A DNA stretch of 64,000 bases. It comes from Caenorhabditis remanei (Eukaryota; Nematoda; Chromadorea; Rhabditida; Rhabditidae). Position 1 is the stretch's first letter; each line of letters starts with the position of its first letter. The notes under the pieces are model-generated. The model was not told where the DNA came from. It ran no database searches and saw nothing but the letters and a program-made list of their open reading frames with translations. Where the stretch lies: NCBI RefSeq assembly GCF_010183535.1, contig NW_026526143.1, forward strand, positions 1-64,000, read 5' to 3'. Positions 51,716 through 63,737 of the stretch are shown piece by piece. The translations under genes were made by a program, and so were the position numbers.

Positions 51716-53760
51716 TTAGAAAACAACTATTTTGTTCATCCAGAACTCTTCAGTGAGTTTCTATACAGAAAAAGGTTTCTGCTACAAAAATGAACTTCTA
51801 AAAAAACTGAGAAAAAAAAGAAATATGAACAGAAGAAAATGAAATTCTAGATTACGAATTTCAACAATCGTTCAAAACATGAGCAAATTTCTGAAACCAA
51901 GACGCAATCTTATAATATACTTTGTGTTACCTATTTTTCAAAATGTAATAATTAAGATGTCATTTTTTGTTTCCAAAATTTCTCAAGTTGCAAAGACTCA
52001 GTCATAGAAAATTACCGTATTCTGCCCTTTGCCCAACGGGTCCGCCACGTGAGCAGACTCATCAGGCGGGTGTCATCGTCGGTCTCGTTCGAAAACTCAA
52101 AAATAGAAGAGAGCAGAGTAACCCTAATACAGAAGGCGACGTAGACAAACATCTCGGGCGGGAAATACTGTCGGGAAAACCTTTCGGGAACTCTTTGTGA
52201 TGGAGGGGGAGGTCCCGTTGATGCTACTGGGTGGGAGGAGAGAAGGCACTATATGAGGAAAGGAAAAAAGAGAGAATATCGTCATTATTCCACTATTTTG
52301 GTTTGTTTATCAGATTCTTGTTATGATAGGGTGTTTGGGGTTTTGGTCTCAAATCTTTTAAACTTCATTTTATGTGTAAAATCGAACATGAAGACACTTT
52401 GATAACAAAAGACTTTATAGTAAATATTGAAATAATTATAGTAATGAACTATAGTAAGAAAGTAATGAACTATAGTATAAAACGACAAAAAACTGAACTA
52501 TAGTAATGGTAATAATATACTGAAGTAGTTAACATTTCCTCTTTTTATTGTGCTCCCACCATCCAAATCACCCTCGATTTTGTGTGTATACTTTTCTGTT
52601 TTCTGTTCGTCTACCATTAGTCTCCTTATAATGCCACAATCTCATTACATTAGACCGGTTAAAAACCGTGTGAGTTTATTTTTTTCTCTTCTCGAATTAA
52701 TAGAAATCAGAGAAATTGTTGAAAATCCAACACTACTTTTTAATTACCTTTTCCAATTATGTAGATTATCTGCTTTCCCGCTTTTACTTCTAATCCAACC
52801 AGAACAAAAGTTATTAAAACAGTTTTTCAGGTATCAACACTCTCACACGTGAACACACCTACAAATCTGTCAATTGCGTCCATCAAGACAACAAGTGACT
52901 GCTACCGGATTCTCCCACCTGTTTCTGCCAACTTCTTCTCGCACAAATATTTGTGCAGCTGACACAAAGTTGTAAGTTCAATTTGTTTTTTTGTTTAGCT
53001 GTTTGTGAACGTTCACAAATGCTTCTTTTAGTTTTTGGAAGGCGTAGAATCATTTTCTGTTTTGAAATGTCACCGTTTGAACGAAGATTTGTATATCATT
53101 CCTTTTCTCCCCACCTCCATCATTTCCTCATCGTCGATGCATAATTCTCGTTTATCTTTAATTTTGCATAATTTTGAGCGATTTTCTTGATATAAGGTGA
53201 TTCCAATATGTTACACAACTTCCCAATTGCCTACACCATGTATCCATGTATATATTTGCTCTCTTATTTCTAATGTCAATTTTCCACTCCCATCTGCGAA
53301 ATAGCGGCTGTCAATTAGCTGTATCCATACTTATTACTTTTCTTGTTTAAATACGCGTAGGTGTCTTTTATTCGGGACCAAAGTCCATAACAGCTATTCA
53401 AAATTTAAAGTTGTGAGAACTTTTTTCATCCTCATCCACTGAAAACTAATGGTACCTGACACTTTTTGATGACATGTTCTCAGGAAGTCAATACATTAAA
53501 TTTTCAAGGTTATCGCCGAGCGAATACCCACATTTCCTCCGTTTTTGTTTGGTAGTCTTGAATGTTATGACAGGTGGTAGTCTGGCACTGCGACCTCTGT
53601 TAGAAAAAGGACTTACAACTTGAGGGGTAACAAGAGAAAGAGAACAAGAGGGAGAGAGACATCTAACTGTTACAAGGAGAACCCATTTTCTTTCAATCCG
53701 CTCTATTTTTTTTAAGCATACCGTACCGTGCAGTAAGATAGACAATTTCGCTTTAGTCAG
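51716..53760. other. Long non-coding region
   Basis: No gene can be supported. A possible short exon (ATG at 52631, donor at 52671) leads to an early stop when spliced. A 20-bp word TTTCCCGACAGTATTTCCCG at 50462 recurs inverted near 52160, without wider homology. CACTATATGAGG (52249) and several poly-T stretches are present. Confidence 0.35.
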
Positions 53761-53887
53761 TTGAAAATGAAAAACCTTGAGAGGGTCGTAAACCTTGAGA
53801 AGGTATCACTGATTGTCCCACAAAGTACTTTATGTATAAACTTTGTAAATTCTATTAATAACCATGACTGGAAATACTACCTTTCTC

Positions 53888-54748
53888 GGCTCCGGGACAT
53901 TTCAAAACCGGACGTTTCAAAACCGAGACATTTCAAAACCGGACGTTTCAAAACCAGACGTTTCAAAACCGGACATTTCAAAACCGAGACATTTCAAAAC
54001 CGGACATTTCAAAACCGGACATTTCAAAACCAGACATTTCAAAACCGGTATTTTCAAAGCAGGTGTTTGGGCTATAAAGCTGCTTAGCACTTTCTAAAAA
54101 CTGATTTTGATTTGTGTTGAGGACTAATTGATAACAAAAACAATTTTATAAATCAAAAATCAACAGAGAAAGAAGAAAACAGGTTATAACTGATTTTTAA
54201 AACTTTTTAGCAGCTCGGATGGCTTTTAAGTAGGCGATTCCCTGAAGTGGAACTCTTGGGGGTTGGGGGTTATTCAAAACGACAGCTAAAAGTCTCTTGT
54301 CCTTCTGCAGGTCTTTTTCCTTTCGCTCTGCTGACACCTAAACATGCCTATGTTTTATTTTTGTTGGTAATTTAAGGAACTTACTTTGTAAAGTGGATCA
54401 AAATCCAGTGCTTCCTTGTTTTGTTTTAAATGCAACGCCTCTTCTTTCAAACATTTAACAAGCTCGGATAAATGGGGTTCAGTTCGACCTCGAGTGTCTA
54501 AAATGCAACCTTCTAGATTTCGATGAAGTGCTTCTACGGAATTGGTAGTTCGAGGTAGTCCTCGAATCGTTCTCTCAGCTACGTTCCATTTCAGTGGCGG
54601 GAACCTCAGAGATGGACTGGGGCCGACATAAAACTTTCGGATGTAGTTCTCAAACTCTGAAAGAATTATTATCATATTTCAAAGTCGTTACGTCCGGTTT
54701 TGAAATGTCTCGGTTTTGAAACGTCCGGTTTTGAAATGTCCCGGAGCC
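53888..54748 (-). mobile_element. Small Mutator-like element with terminal repeat arrays
   Basis: Ends GGCTCCGGGACATTTC and its exact reverse complement. The left end has about eleven 14-16-bp units GGACATTTCAAAACC or GGACGTTTCAAAACC (53897-54050); the right end has only four (54693-54740). Flanks CCTTTCTC and CCATTCTC are possibly a mutated target duplication. An internal ORF resembles the end of a MULE transposase. It shares the GGCTC start and ACGT-bearing short-unit design with the foldback element. Confidence 0.75.
54355..54675 (-). pseudogene. MULE transposase C-terminal remnant (106 aa)
   Basis: The frame contains ERTIRGLPRTTNSVEALHRN, matching the TNN.EA.HR motif at the end of the MULE transposase core, followed by an acidic helix (LSELVKCLKEEALHLKQNKE). 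The catalytic aspartates and the DNA-binding domain are missing, so it cannot mobilise the element. It shows which superfamily the element comes from. Confidence 0.7.
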
Positions 54749-55732
54749 CCATTCTCTTATACAACAATCCACTAGTGCTTATGACACTTTCCTCTTGTCT
54801 ACATGAATTCCTCTAAAAATGAACCGCCAAAAAGGAAGAAATTTGAATCCTGAGATCTGTGTCACCACAGTTATCAGCGGTTCTTTTATCGGTGAGTAAT
54901 TTGGTGGATGCGTCAGAATCGGGCATGGCGGCAGAGCGGCTCTTTAAAGTCTCTCCAGGCAATTGGGGGAGTGGGGGAGGTTTGACGGTCTCCATTCTAC
55001 CTTTCTTTTCTTTTCTTTTTACAATGGAACCCATTTGAAATCACTTCTCCTTTTTGGAGAATGTTTCTGCCATCTATCTTTATCGCCTCTTGTCTTATTG
55101 TTTTTTTTTCGTTAAGATTTGAGCACATTTCAAAGTAAAATAACATGGTTTTCGAATATAATAGCCACAAGTCGGCAATTAATGTTTTGTTTTTTTCATA
55201 TTTCTTTCTGCTCCGAGATTAGCGTATCTGCCAAACATGGGAGAGGTAGACCCAAAATAAAATAGGGGAGAGGGCGATACGGTATGCGGTATACGGCACG
55301 GTACACAGATATACGGTAGGAAAATGGAGGGCAATTAAACACAGGCACACAAAATTTCGTACTCTTGCCATATTTCACTCTTCATCATATTTGTTATACT
55401 GAGAATTTTTAAAAGCGTACTCGACGCCCTCGAAACCAACACGTATGGCGTTTAAAATTAACTTGATATCTGTACAATAACATGTATCGAAGAACATGTA
55501 AGAAAATGTATCCAAACCTTGCTATGGGTTTTAAATCTAACATTCTGACTTTCAGTTTTTTCTGAAATTCAAAGTCAATCAAGTGCAAGTTTTTTTTCTA
55601 ATGATTGAAAACAATTTCTAAGCTTCTTATAATTTCGAAATTATCATCTAATATATCTGTCCTATATTTTACAAAAAATACTACTTTTCAGACTTCTCCA
55701 GAAAGACTTCCGCCGCCGAAAACAACAAGAAA
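54749..55732. other. Intergenic region upstream of the DOT1 gene
   Basis: Mostly AT-rich. A Pro/Lys-rich frame at 54813-55034 on the minus strand (METVKPPPLPQLPGETLKSR) may be a first exon, but no good donor follows. At 55682-55691 the acceptor ACTTTTCAG opens the likely 5' UTR exon of the gene at 55733. Confidence 0.4.
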
Positions 55733-57702
55733 ATGATGAGTGCTAATTCCAACCAACTTTCTGTCATCGCTAAGACGTCCGGTTCCTCTCAACGGACTTT
55801 GAGAACACGTGCCCCGGCTTCTGAAAAAATACTGGTCTCGCCATACGTCTTTGGAGACGATATAAACTATTCTGAGAAAGATAGTCACTTCCTCACAGTT
55901 TTTCTCCAGCACATCAAGGAGTAAGTTTATTTCATGACCAAATAGTATAAAAACTAATTATTTATTTTCAGGGATAAAAGCGGTCTTCTCAATATGACGA
56001 AGTGGAAAGTTCCACGTGGTTTCGAGAAGAGTTCCCTGAACAACCTCAATAAATTCATGAAAGAATTGAGCAAAAGATGCCACCAGCTCAAGATGAGCAA
56101 CACTTCCGATCTCCCACGCACCGCCGATTTTGAATTGTGGAACCAAGCCAATTGTAATTTCGCGATGACTGAGGCTATAATGAGCTTGGTATACAAGCTG
56201 ACAATTCGGGATGCCACTATTTTGGCTAACAAGAAGAAGCACGAAGTAAGTACATTGAAAAAAACTCTTTCAGACTATCGCGCTTGAAAAAATAACAGTG
56301 GTGCGCAATTTTTGCATTAGTTCATTATCTTTAAAATTGTGTTATAACGGCATCCTCTCCTTCCTCGAAATCCACGAAAACGATTTTCCCGGGTATTTTC
56401 CCTAATTATAATTAGACCCCGCGTGATTCGTAGAATTTAGATTGGCAAACAGAATTTCTTGAACATTTTTTGTTCAGTGAACTTTTCAGTTATCCACATT
56501 TAGTATTATATTATTTTCAGACATACGGCGAAGTGATGCCCGCCCAACTTGCTCAGTTTTGTGAAAAACTGAATATGGGCCCAGATGATGTCTTTCTCGA
56601 CTTAGGTTCCGGCATAGGCAACACAGTGTGTTATATTGCTGGTGCCTGCCAAATAAAACAAGCTGTTGGGATCGAATTGTTAGACGCACCAGCTGCATAC
56701 GCCAAAGAAATGGAGGCAAACTTCAAAGAGTGAGTTTTATCGTTTTCAATCTAGATAAGGTTTTTGAACTTACAGAGTGATGAAATTTTATGGAAAGAAG
56801 AAAAGTCCGATTGCACTCTACCAGGGAAACCTCTTTGATCCAAAATGGGAAGAAACAATTTTGGAGGCAACGGTGATCTACACCAATAATTTCATTTTTG
56901 ATGAAGAAATGAATGTCAAATTAGAAGCCATCTTCATGAAATGCCCCAAAAAGCCAAAGATTATTTCATCCAAAAGTTTTATTGGCAAAAGGATGAAAAA
57001 TAACCAGAAATACCAAGAAGGTGAGTTTATCTAATAGTTGTAAAAATAAACTTCATTTTTTTCAGGCCTAAGAGGAGCAACAGAGGAAGAAATATTTGAA
57101 GGATTCCCGAATAATACCTCCTGGACTGGGCAACCAGTACAATTCTTTTTGCTTGAGTTTAAGGACACTGTGGTCAGTTTTTTAAATTGAAGATTGAATT
57201 TAATGTTTTTTCTTAGAACATCCCTGCTGCCAACAACTCGGTTATTGCCCACAATGTGAACGATGGAGAGGATGTCCAGGAGGAGGAAGATGACAAGGAG
57301 AACAGAATGGAGGATCAGGAAGATATGATGATGGATAGAGAAATCGAAAACGAAGAGCACCAATACGATGACCAGCGGGAAATCGACATTGACTTGGATT
57401 ATGGATATGATGCACCCGTTTTTGATAATTTGGATGGTATGGAGCCGCTGCCTTTCGATGATTTTGAGCTAGATAGATATGATCTACAAATGGAGGTTGA
57501 GGATGAAGAAGATGGCATGGATGTGCCGGAGGCAGCTGGAGACAATGATGAAGAAAGTGAAGAAGAAGAGGAGGAAGAGCCACGCTTCCATGATGGTGTA
57601 GTGGGCAGCTTGAGGAGCAGAGAAACGTATGAAGGTAAGTACTGTCCCCAAGTATTCCACAGGGCAATTGCGGAAACTGTCAAAAGACACAAAAGGAATT
57701 GA
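55733..57702 (+). CDS. DOT1-type histone H3 lysine-79 methyltransferase (6 exons, 502 aa)
   Basis: Exons 55733-55920, 55972-56245, 56521-56729, 56776-57020, 57066-57172 and 57217-57702; all GT-AG, 1509 nt in one frame. The catalytic domain (about 150-340) shows TYGEVMPAQL (D1-loop side), the S-adenosylmethionine motif FLDLGSGIGN at 179-188, GIELLDAPAAYAKEME (acidic ribose-binding Glu), TNNFIFDEE, KIISSKSF and SWTGQPVQF, all in DOT1 order. The tail is extremely acidic (EEEEEEP-type stretch near 450) and ends VKRHKRN. The enzyme would methylate H3K79 on nucleosomes without a SET domain. The ATG is the first of two in tandem, 40 nt after an acceptor-like site. It is one of the multi-copy dot-1-like genes of Caenorhabditis; which one I cannot say. 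Confidence 0.92.
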
Positions 57703-58305
57703 TTTATATTTGTTACTCAGTTCATTTTTTAATATTCCGATTTCTCATTTTATATTCAATTAAAACCTCAATACCCCTTCCACTCCTTGCGTCATTTTTT
57801 CCGCTTTTTTCCGTTTTTTTCACCTTTTTGTCCTTTCCAAATTAAGTTGTCATGTTAAAATTTCCCAACCCATACGACGCCCCATGTCTTCTATTTGTGT
57901 TCATCCTTCGGTCTCTGATTTTTTAATCAACTATTCCAGTATGGAATGCTATCACTTCCAATTTCTCCATCATCCAAATTCGAAACTCCCCTCAAAGCCT
58001 TCATTACTTGTTTTTAACATCATTTTGTTTTCTCCACCAGGTGTTCTTTTTCATCCTCAATTAGTTGAATCCATTATTTTTATTATCTCTGTTATTTTTC
58101 ACCTATATTCATACAATCCTATAATCTCTACTTGTTTACTTTATCTGTAGCCGAAACGATCAATCCGTTTTCCCGTTTTTTTTTATTCGTCTTCCTTAAT
58201 ATTGTTTCATTTTGATTAAACTTTTGTTAAAAAGCTGACCTATATTTAATGTTTTCAAAATACTTTTTTTTTCCAAATAAAATCTAAAAAATATAATATT
58301 TTTTA
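57703..58305. other. 3' flank of the DOT1 gene
   Basis: Pyrimidine-rich AT-rich DNA with AATTAAA-like poly(A) signals at about 57758 and 58214. No coding sequence is supported. Confidence 0.5.
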
Positions 58306-58308
58306 ATC

Positions 58309-59095
58309 TTTCGGACATATTGCGTCGTCAAAAACATATTCATCCACCAAACACGGATACCTGGCGAGCTGAAAAAAAAACAAATGATATTCTGCTTTAC
58401 ATCAACAAAAAAGTTACTTACCCGACATTTTCGCTGTCTTGAACACTACGAAATAGTTGATCTTGACTTAGTTGCAGTGTAGAGTGACGTCATAGAAAAT
58501 CTGAAACACTTTACTATTCTCCGGTAAAAATACAAGACTATAAAATTTCTTACTTTTTAAATTTCCTTCACAAAGGTATTCTGCTATGTTTTGAAAGGAA
58601 ACAGTCACCGAAGTCGTGTGTCACCAAACACCTTTTCTTCTCAGAGGAATCGGGAATGTACAGATCCCTGCAAAATAAAGAAAGTAGATTTTAATATCTA
58701 TCACTTAGAAAAACTTACTTAAAAGAAATGGTACGTTAATTGTAGGGAGTGTTGCGTCCCCCAATTCTTTCAACAGGGATATTCAGAAATCTGAAAAAAA
58801 GTAGAATACGATGTCTACCGCCTACAGTAACTCACCTTTTCAACACATTATAATAATAGATAGATCAGAATTTTATAAAAATCAGAAGTTACAATATTCA
58901 ATGGAAGAAACCTACACACGGTCTCAACATTCTTGGGATAGGTTATAGGAATAAAAGTAAAAAATGAAGTGGTTATTTGAGAGTCATAAAAAATAAAAAA
59001 TGAGTTTCATAAAAAACATTTTCGAGGCGGCAAGACATCAGACTGATAAGATAACAGGAAAGAGGCGCCGACGAAAAGTATAATGAGAGAGAGGG
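58309..59095 (-). pseudogene. Decayed small gene, cassette copy 1
   Basis: Minus-strand exon-like segments with good GT-AG borders. The last one (58309-58372) encodes RYPCLVDEYVFDDAICPKD and a stop. The one before it (58422-58500) encodes FYDVTLHCN, an in-frame TAA, then VKINYFVVFKTAKMS. The next (58564-58668) encodes LYIPDSSEKKRCLVTHDFGD and ends in a TGA where the third copy has TGG. Paired cysteines suggest a small secreted protein. Two in-frame stops make this copy a pseudogene. Family unknown. Confidence 0.5.
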
Positions 59096-59762
59096 AGCCA
59101 CTAGTGTCGGAACAGGTGGTGGATAGAGAAGGAGACCGCGAGAGTAGTTGACTACACTCCATTGTCATTTTCCCGTTGTCTTAAAAAAAGATAAGAACGA
59201 CTATAGAAAGCGAAAATTAGTTTTTTGGATTTTATTTTTAGAAAAAATTTTTATCAGTAAAAAACTCTAGAGAGGGTTTCATTACTTTGGAACTTGAGTA
59301 GAATCAACAAGTCTTACGAATACATATTTAGTTACATAATACGATGATAACAATTAACTTAATTATTCAAAAATATTAGGTTGTGACATTTGGCTCCCTA
59401 TTTTGATTGTTTCATCGAGCATGTGATTGTCTCCAATGAATGCAACTATTCTGAAAATAATAATACTTTTACAAATGGAATCAAAAAAGAATTTTACATG
59501 CCTTAAAATTTCCCAAAGAATGCATTTCCGGGGGATGCGTAACATACTAAGGAAGTCTTGTATAAAAAAGTAGTCAACTACAAAAATGAAACTCTAAATT
59601 TTATGTGCATGTTCTACAAAACTGAACACTATCAGACAAGATTAAGAGTAGAGAGGTGGTTACAGCTGTGCAATTCTAAAATGTATAAAATTTTAAACTG
59701 TCAACATAAAAACAGAATGCTCACATTGTCACTCCCGGAATTCGGAAGCGCTTTGTAGACCT

Positions 59763-60194
59763 TTGAATGAGGCTAGTTAGACAACAGTAACAAGTGATTC
59801 AATAGACATCTTTATTGATGGCTTGTCAACGAGTCAAGGGTTACAGAGTAATTGAGGGAGCTCCGACAGGAGCGACCGCTCGCGGCGGCGACAAAAGGTA
59901 AGAAGTGTGGGTTAAAGGTGAGAAAGGGCGAGAGGGGATGATAATGAGAGACGCAGAGAGCGCAGAGAGCGCGCGGCGAGACCCGATGAGATTACTGTCG
60001 CACTCGTTTCCCGTGTGTGTCGATTTACGCTCCTCGGAGAGAGATGGTGACTTGTGGAGACGCAGAGACAATTGTCGGCAGTTTGACTTAGAGTTGTTGG
60101 GATTGTGCCGTAATGAGCTTGTCCGAGCGAGTTGGTGACCGTGTCCCTATGAGTCGTGTCACTAGCGTAATATGATGGAGCTAGGGACGCGACA
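59763..60194 (-). repeat. Possible solo LTR
   Basis: A sharply bounded block of higher GC. Read on the minus strand it starts TGTCGCGTCCCTAGCTCC, contains CAATAAAG near its end (59810), and stops at the border with AT-rich DNA. Its start resembles the TGTCGCGCC start of the LTR-like segment in the 13.6-27.8 kb repeats. No target duplication could be seen. Confidence 0.4.
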
Positions 60195-60299
60195 CACATA
60201 CTTTATTCGTGTGGAAGCCCTGCTCCCAACTACTAACCAAGAGTAAGCTAGATGACAACAGATATTTATTCATAGATAGAAATATACTCATAATGTGGT

Positions 60300-60500
60300 T
60301 CAGTATGATAGTCTTTGTAAACTGCTCGCAAACCAGTAGACAGTTTTACAAGTTTATACCATATTTCATCACATTTGTATTCGAATTTGTTAAACTTATG
60401 TTTCGCTGTTATTGCTCAAATGAAAAACAAATTGGGATATCTCGCAGGAAATAAGCTGAGAAAAATTATTTATTCAGTTGAAGTTTTACATTAATAAAAG
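60300..60500. repeat. Direct repeat shared with 62130-62330
   Basis: Both segments share GCAAACCAGTAGAC, TTTCATCACATT, ATATCTCGCAGGAAAT and TTATTTATTCAGTTGAA in the same order, with substitutions and small indels. They flank the cassette copies and show that the whole 59.5-60.5 kb block was duplicated to 61.4-62.3 kb. Confidence 0.7.
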
Positions 60501-60816
60501 AAACTTCATAAATGTCCAACATTTCCGTACGATTGACCAACAATGCCAGTTGAGCTCCAAAATGATATCCATCTCAATTTTGTTCTTCAAAGCGTGGACA
60601 ATGACGGAAAGATTTGTGGCGGCATGGATATTGCTGCAATTGAATTATTAATAATTGCATTATTTATTTGATGACGGATTTCACAGCGTAAACAGCTCCT
60701 CCGAGAGTAGTCTGTCTTCCGCGCCCACAACAAATAAGCAAAGAACGGATTCAATAGGTAACTAAGTAATGATATAGTACTCTTTCAATCATGGTTCCCT
60801 AAGAGTCGTTGTACTC

Positions 60817-61011
60817 TCAATCCGTCGACCCCTCGGAATATGGACCAAGAATATCCATGATGAGTGAATGCCATTTTTGAACCCGATGCCCCTCTACCAA
60901 TGTGGGGTTTTCACCACATTTTTCAACTAAAATAATTTGAAAATAGCATTTGCCTACCTTTGGATTGTATTTTTTAAACACCATTGCACCAATTGGAAGA
61001 CCGGTCTTCAT
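60817..61011 (-). other. Short unassigned open frame
   Basis: A 64-aa frame starting MKTGLPIGAMVFKKYNPK, with EGHRVQKWHSLIMDILGPYS later on. It may be the edge of an old transposon or host gene; the only possible intron inside it (31 bp) is too short. No family recognised. The rest of 60500-61590 shows nothing else I can support. Confidence 0.2.
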
Positions 61012-61589
61012 TAGAAGCGCAAGGTGCGTAAGAAAACGTCGGCACTCCCCGTGCTTGCGATTGACAGTGCCGAGACCAAAGTGTCAACGTCCTTGTTCAA
61101 ATAGAAGAAGTATTTTTGTGAAACTTCTGAAAAGTCGATATTGTGATCAGATGAGAACAGCAATGCTTATACCTTTTCCATTGGAATTTTTCAATGAAAT
61201 ACCAAAAAGCAAGCTGGATGGTAACACCAGATGAACTGTCCACAGTTTGGTGATTTCCTGAAAGGTTTCTGATTATTTATTTATTTTTAGACATCCAGAT
61301 AAACTGAGGTGATAAAGAACAATGATGTGATAAGGGACAATTGATGTGATAAGGGACAACCGATTTTTATAGACTTTTTTCACATTGTATTTTGAAGTTA
61401 TTGATTTTCAAATTTTGAAGATAATTTTCGCCGTTCCATAAATTCAGAGTTTCAAAAATTATGTACATGTTTTACAAAACCAAACATTATGCGATAAGAA
61501 ATAAAACCGAGACACGCTTTCAAAAATGGTAACTATCTACTGAAAATATTAAGAGTCAACATTGACCGGCACTACATTTAGAATGTTCA

Positions 61590-61880
61590 CTTTTTTTTCA
61601 CAAAATAAAGAAAGTAAATTATAATATCTGTCTCCCAGAAAAACTTACTTTTTTACAAGAAAAGGTCCGCTAATTGTGGGGAGTCTTGCGTCGCCAAAAA
61701 CCTTATTATATAGAAATCTGAAAAAAAGTAGATCATGATGTCTACCACCTACAGAAACTCACCATTCCACTAAAACATAATATATCTAATAAATAGATTT
61801 AAACGAATAGATTAGAATTTCTGAAAAATCAGTTACAATAACCAAGGGAGAAGCCTACACACAGCCTCAACATCCTTGTG
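61590..61880 (-). pseudogene. Decayed small gene, cassette copy 2 (partial, most diverged)
   Basis: Matches 58670-58935 and 63085-63340 (AAATAAAGAAAGTA, AAAAACTTACTT, GGTCCGCTAATTGTGGGGAG, TAGA TCATGATGTCTACC-type blocks). The exon corresponding to the LYIPDSSEKK segment is absent. Only one exon-like piece and its introns remain. Confidence 0.5.
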
Positions 61881-61969
61881 CTGTGCCTTCCTTTTTCCGC
61901 ACCAGTATAGAATAGAAACTAAAAATGTAAAGAGGAGAAAAGGGACTCTCAGCCGGTTGTTTACTCCCC

Positions 61970-62015
61970 GCAAAGCGGAGAGCAATGCTCCCCGCAAAGT
62001 GGAGAGCAACGTCAT
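61970..62015. repeat. Two tandem hairpin-forming units
   Basis: CTCCCCGCAAAGCGGAGAGC and CTCCCCGCAAAGTGGAGAGC lie side by side, separated by AATG. Each can fold with CTCC pairing to GGAG. No function can be assigned. Confidence 0.6.
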
Positions 62016-62924
62016 TTCTGTCGAGAGAGAACCCGAGGAAAAGAGAGAACAGACAGGTCAGAGACTGGCCCATGACAATAGACTGAAAAAGAGAGAACTC
62101 TCAATGCATACGCAATGCATTTTCTGAATGGAAACTTTGTAATCTGCTGGCAAACCAGTAGACTGTTTCAAAATTTGCATTATTTCATCACATTGGTATT
62201 TAAATTTGTTGAACTTATTTTTATAAGTGTTTATGTCTTGCTATTATAGCTCGAATGAAAATAATTCGAAATATCTCGCAGGAAATCCGCTAATAAAAAT
62301 TATTTATTCAGTTGAAATCAACAAAAGAAACGACAAATAAAACACAGTTCGTTGAAAATACAACAGGCAGTAAAAAGATGGAATGGCTGGTTTTGGCAGA
62401 GTGCAATCTGAACCTGGATTACTGGTATGACTTCTTTGCAAACTTTCTTAATCGGAATCTGAAAATGTACTTTAAGTTGTTTTTAAAGAAATTATTGTGT
62501 TAACTAACTACATCAATGATTTTCTTAAACTTGCCTTTGCATTCCACTCCTGCTTAGCTGCATAAAATATATATTTCAGCAACAACTGAAAAAAAGGGCG
62601 CATCATTACTCCATACACTTCAGAGTTCTTTGGCAGATACTTGCGGTCGACTCCTGCAAAAGGTTAGGAAGCAATTTTGTATAACTATGCGAATTCACTA
62701 AGTTCAATTTCTGTAACAAAAAAACAAAACTTGAACAATATTTTGTAAAAAAGAAGTCAAAGTACCGCTTGACTCAAAAGACGCCCTATAGCTCCAATTG
62801 TTTTGAAAGTTGTATTGAAGTCGGCCTTGCATTGTTCATCAGAAGATGAACAAAAAACTTTCGATATTGATTTTTTACCCTAGCATTATTCTCCGCTTTA
62901 CTATTCTTCGGTAAAAAACACTTT

Positions 62925-63475
62925 ACTATTCTCCGGTAAAAATACAAGACTATAAAATTGCTTACTTTTCAAATTTCCTCCACAAAGGTATTCCGCTATT
63001 TATTGGGAGGAAACAGTCACCCAAGTCGTGTGTCACCAAACACCTTTTCTTCTCAGAGGAATCGGGAATGTACAGAAACCTGTAAAATAAAGAAATTAGA
63101 TTTTAATATCTATCACTTAGAAAAACTTACTTAAAAGAAAAGGTCCGTTAATTGAGGGGAGTGTTGCGTCCCCCAGTTCTTCCAACGGGGATATTCAGAA
63201 ATCTGAAAAAAAAGTAGAATACGATGTCTACCACCTGCAGTAACTCACCTTTTCAACACATCATAATATACATAATAAATAGATTAGAATTTCAGAAAAA
63301 TCAGTTACAATAACCAAGGAAGAAACCTACACACGGTCTCAACATCCCTGGAATAGGCTATAGGAATGAGAGTAAAAAATGAAGTGGTTATTTCAGAGTC
63401 ATAAAATAAGAAACATTTTGGAGACGGCAAGACAATGAACTGATAAGATAACAGGAGGGAGCGCCGACGAGACAT
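62925..63475 (-). pseudogene. Decayed small gene, cassette copy 3
   Basis: About 550 bp highly similar to 58510-59095. The exon at 62964-63078 is open throughout: LYIPDSSEKKRCLVTHDLGD then CFLPINSGIPLWRKFEK and a GTAAGC donor. The neighbouring exon-like segment (63131-63202) ends in a stop next to its donor (TTTTAAGTAAG). The terminal exons seen at 58309-58500 are not found near this copy, so it is a partial copy. 62330-62925 between the repeats holds nothing I can support. Confidence 0.5.
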
Positions 63476-63737
63476 TTTTCGAAATGAAGGAATGGGGTAA
63501 TGAAAAAAATGAAGAGAGAGAAGAAGCGTAGTGTAACGTTTCGAGAGAACAACTTTGTGGGTACTTCAGAGACCAACAAATGGCAAAAATTGCACTCTTC
63601 TGAATTCTCTTTCTCGTTTCCTCTGTCTTGATTTCTCTCTTTCTCTCTTTTGATTGCCCCATCTCACCCAGTTTACTCACCTCCCTTTTCTTCTCTCCCG
63701 TTTTTTCTTTCCTTAGCACAAACATAAAAACGAACGA

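Noticed and set aside
50462..52182. 20-bp inverted word TTTCCCGACAGTATTTCCCG as transposon ends
   Set aside because: Homology does not extend beyond the word on either side and no target duplication is visible.
52550..52852. Possible short gene with MPQSHYIRPVKNR first exon
   Set aside because: Splicing at the apparent GT-AG pair gives a stop after three codons; reading through is not supported by composition.
53761..54097. Frames with FQNRTFQNR or HFKTGHFKT repeats
   Set aside because: These are translations of the terminal array of the MULE element; both registers are equally open.
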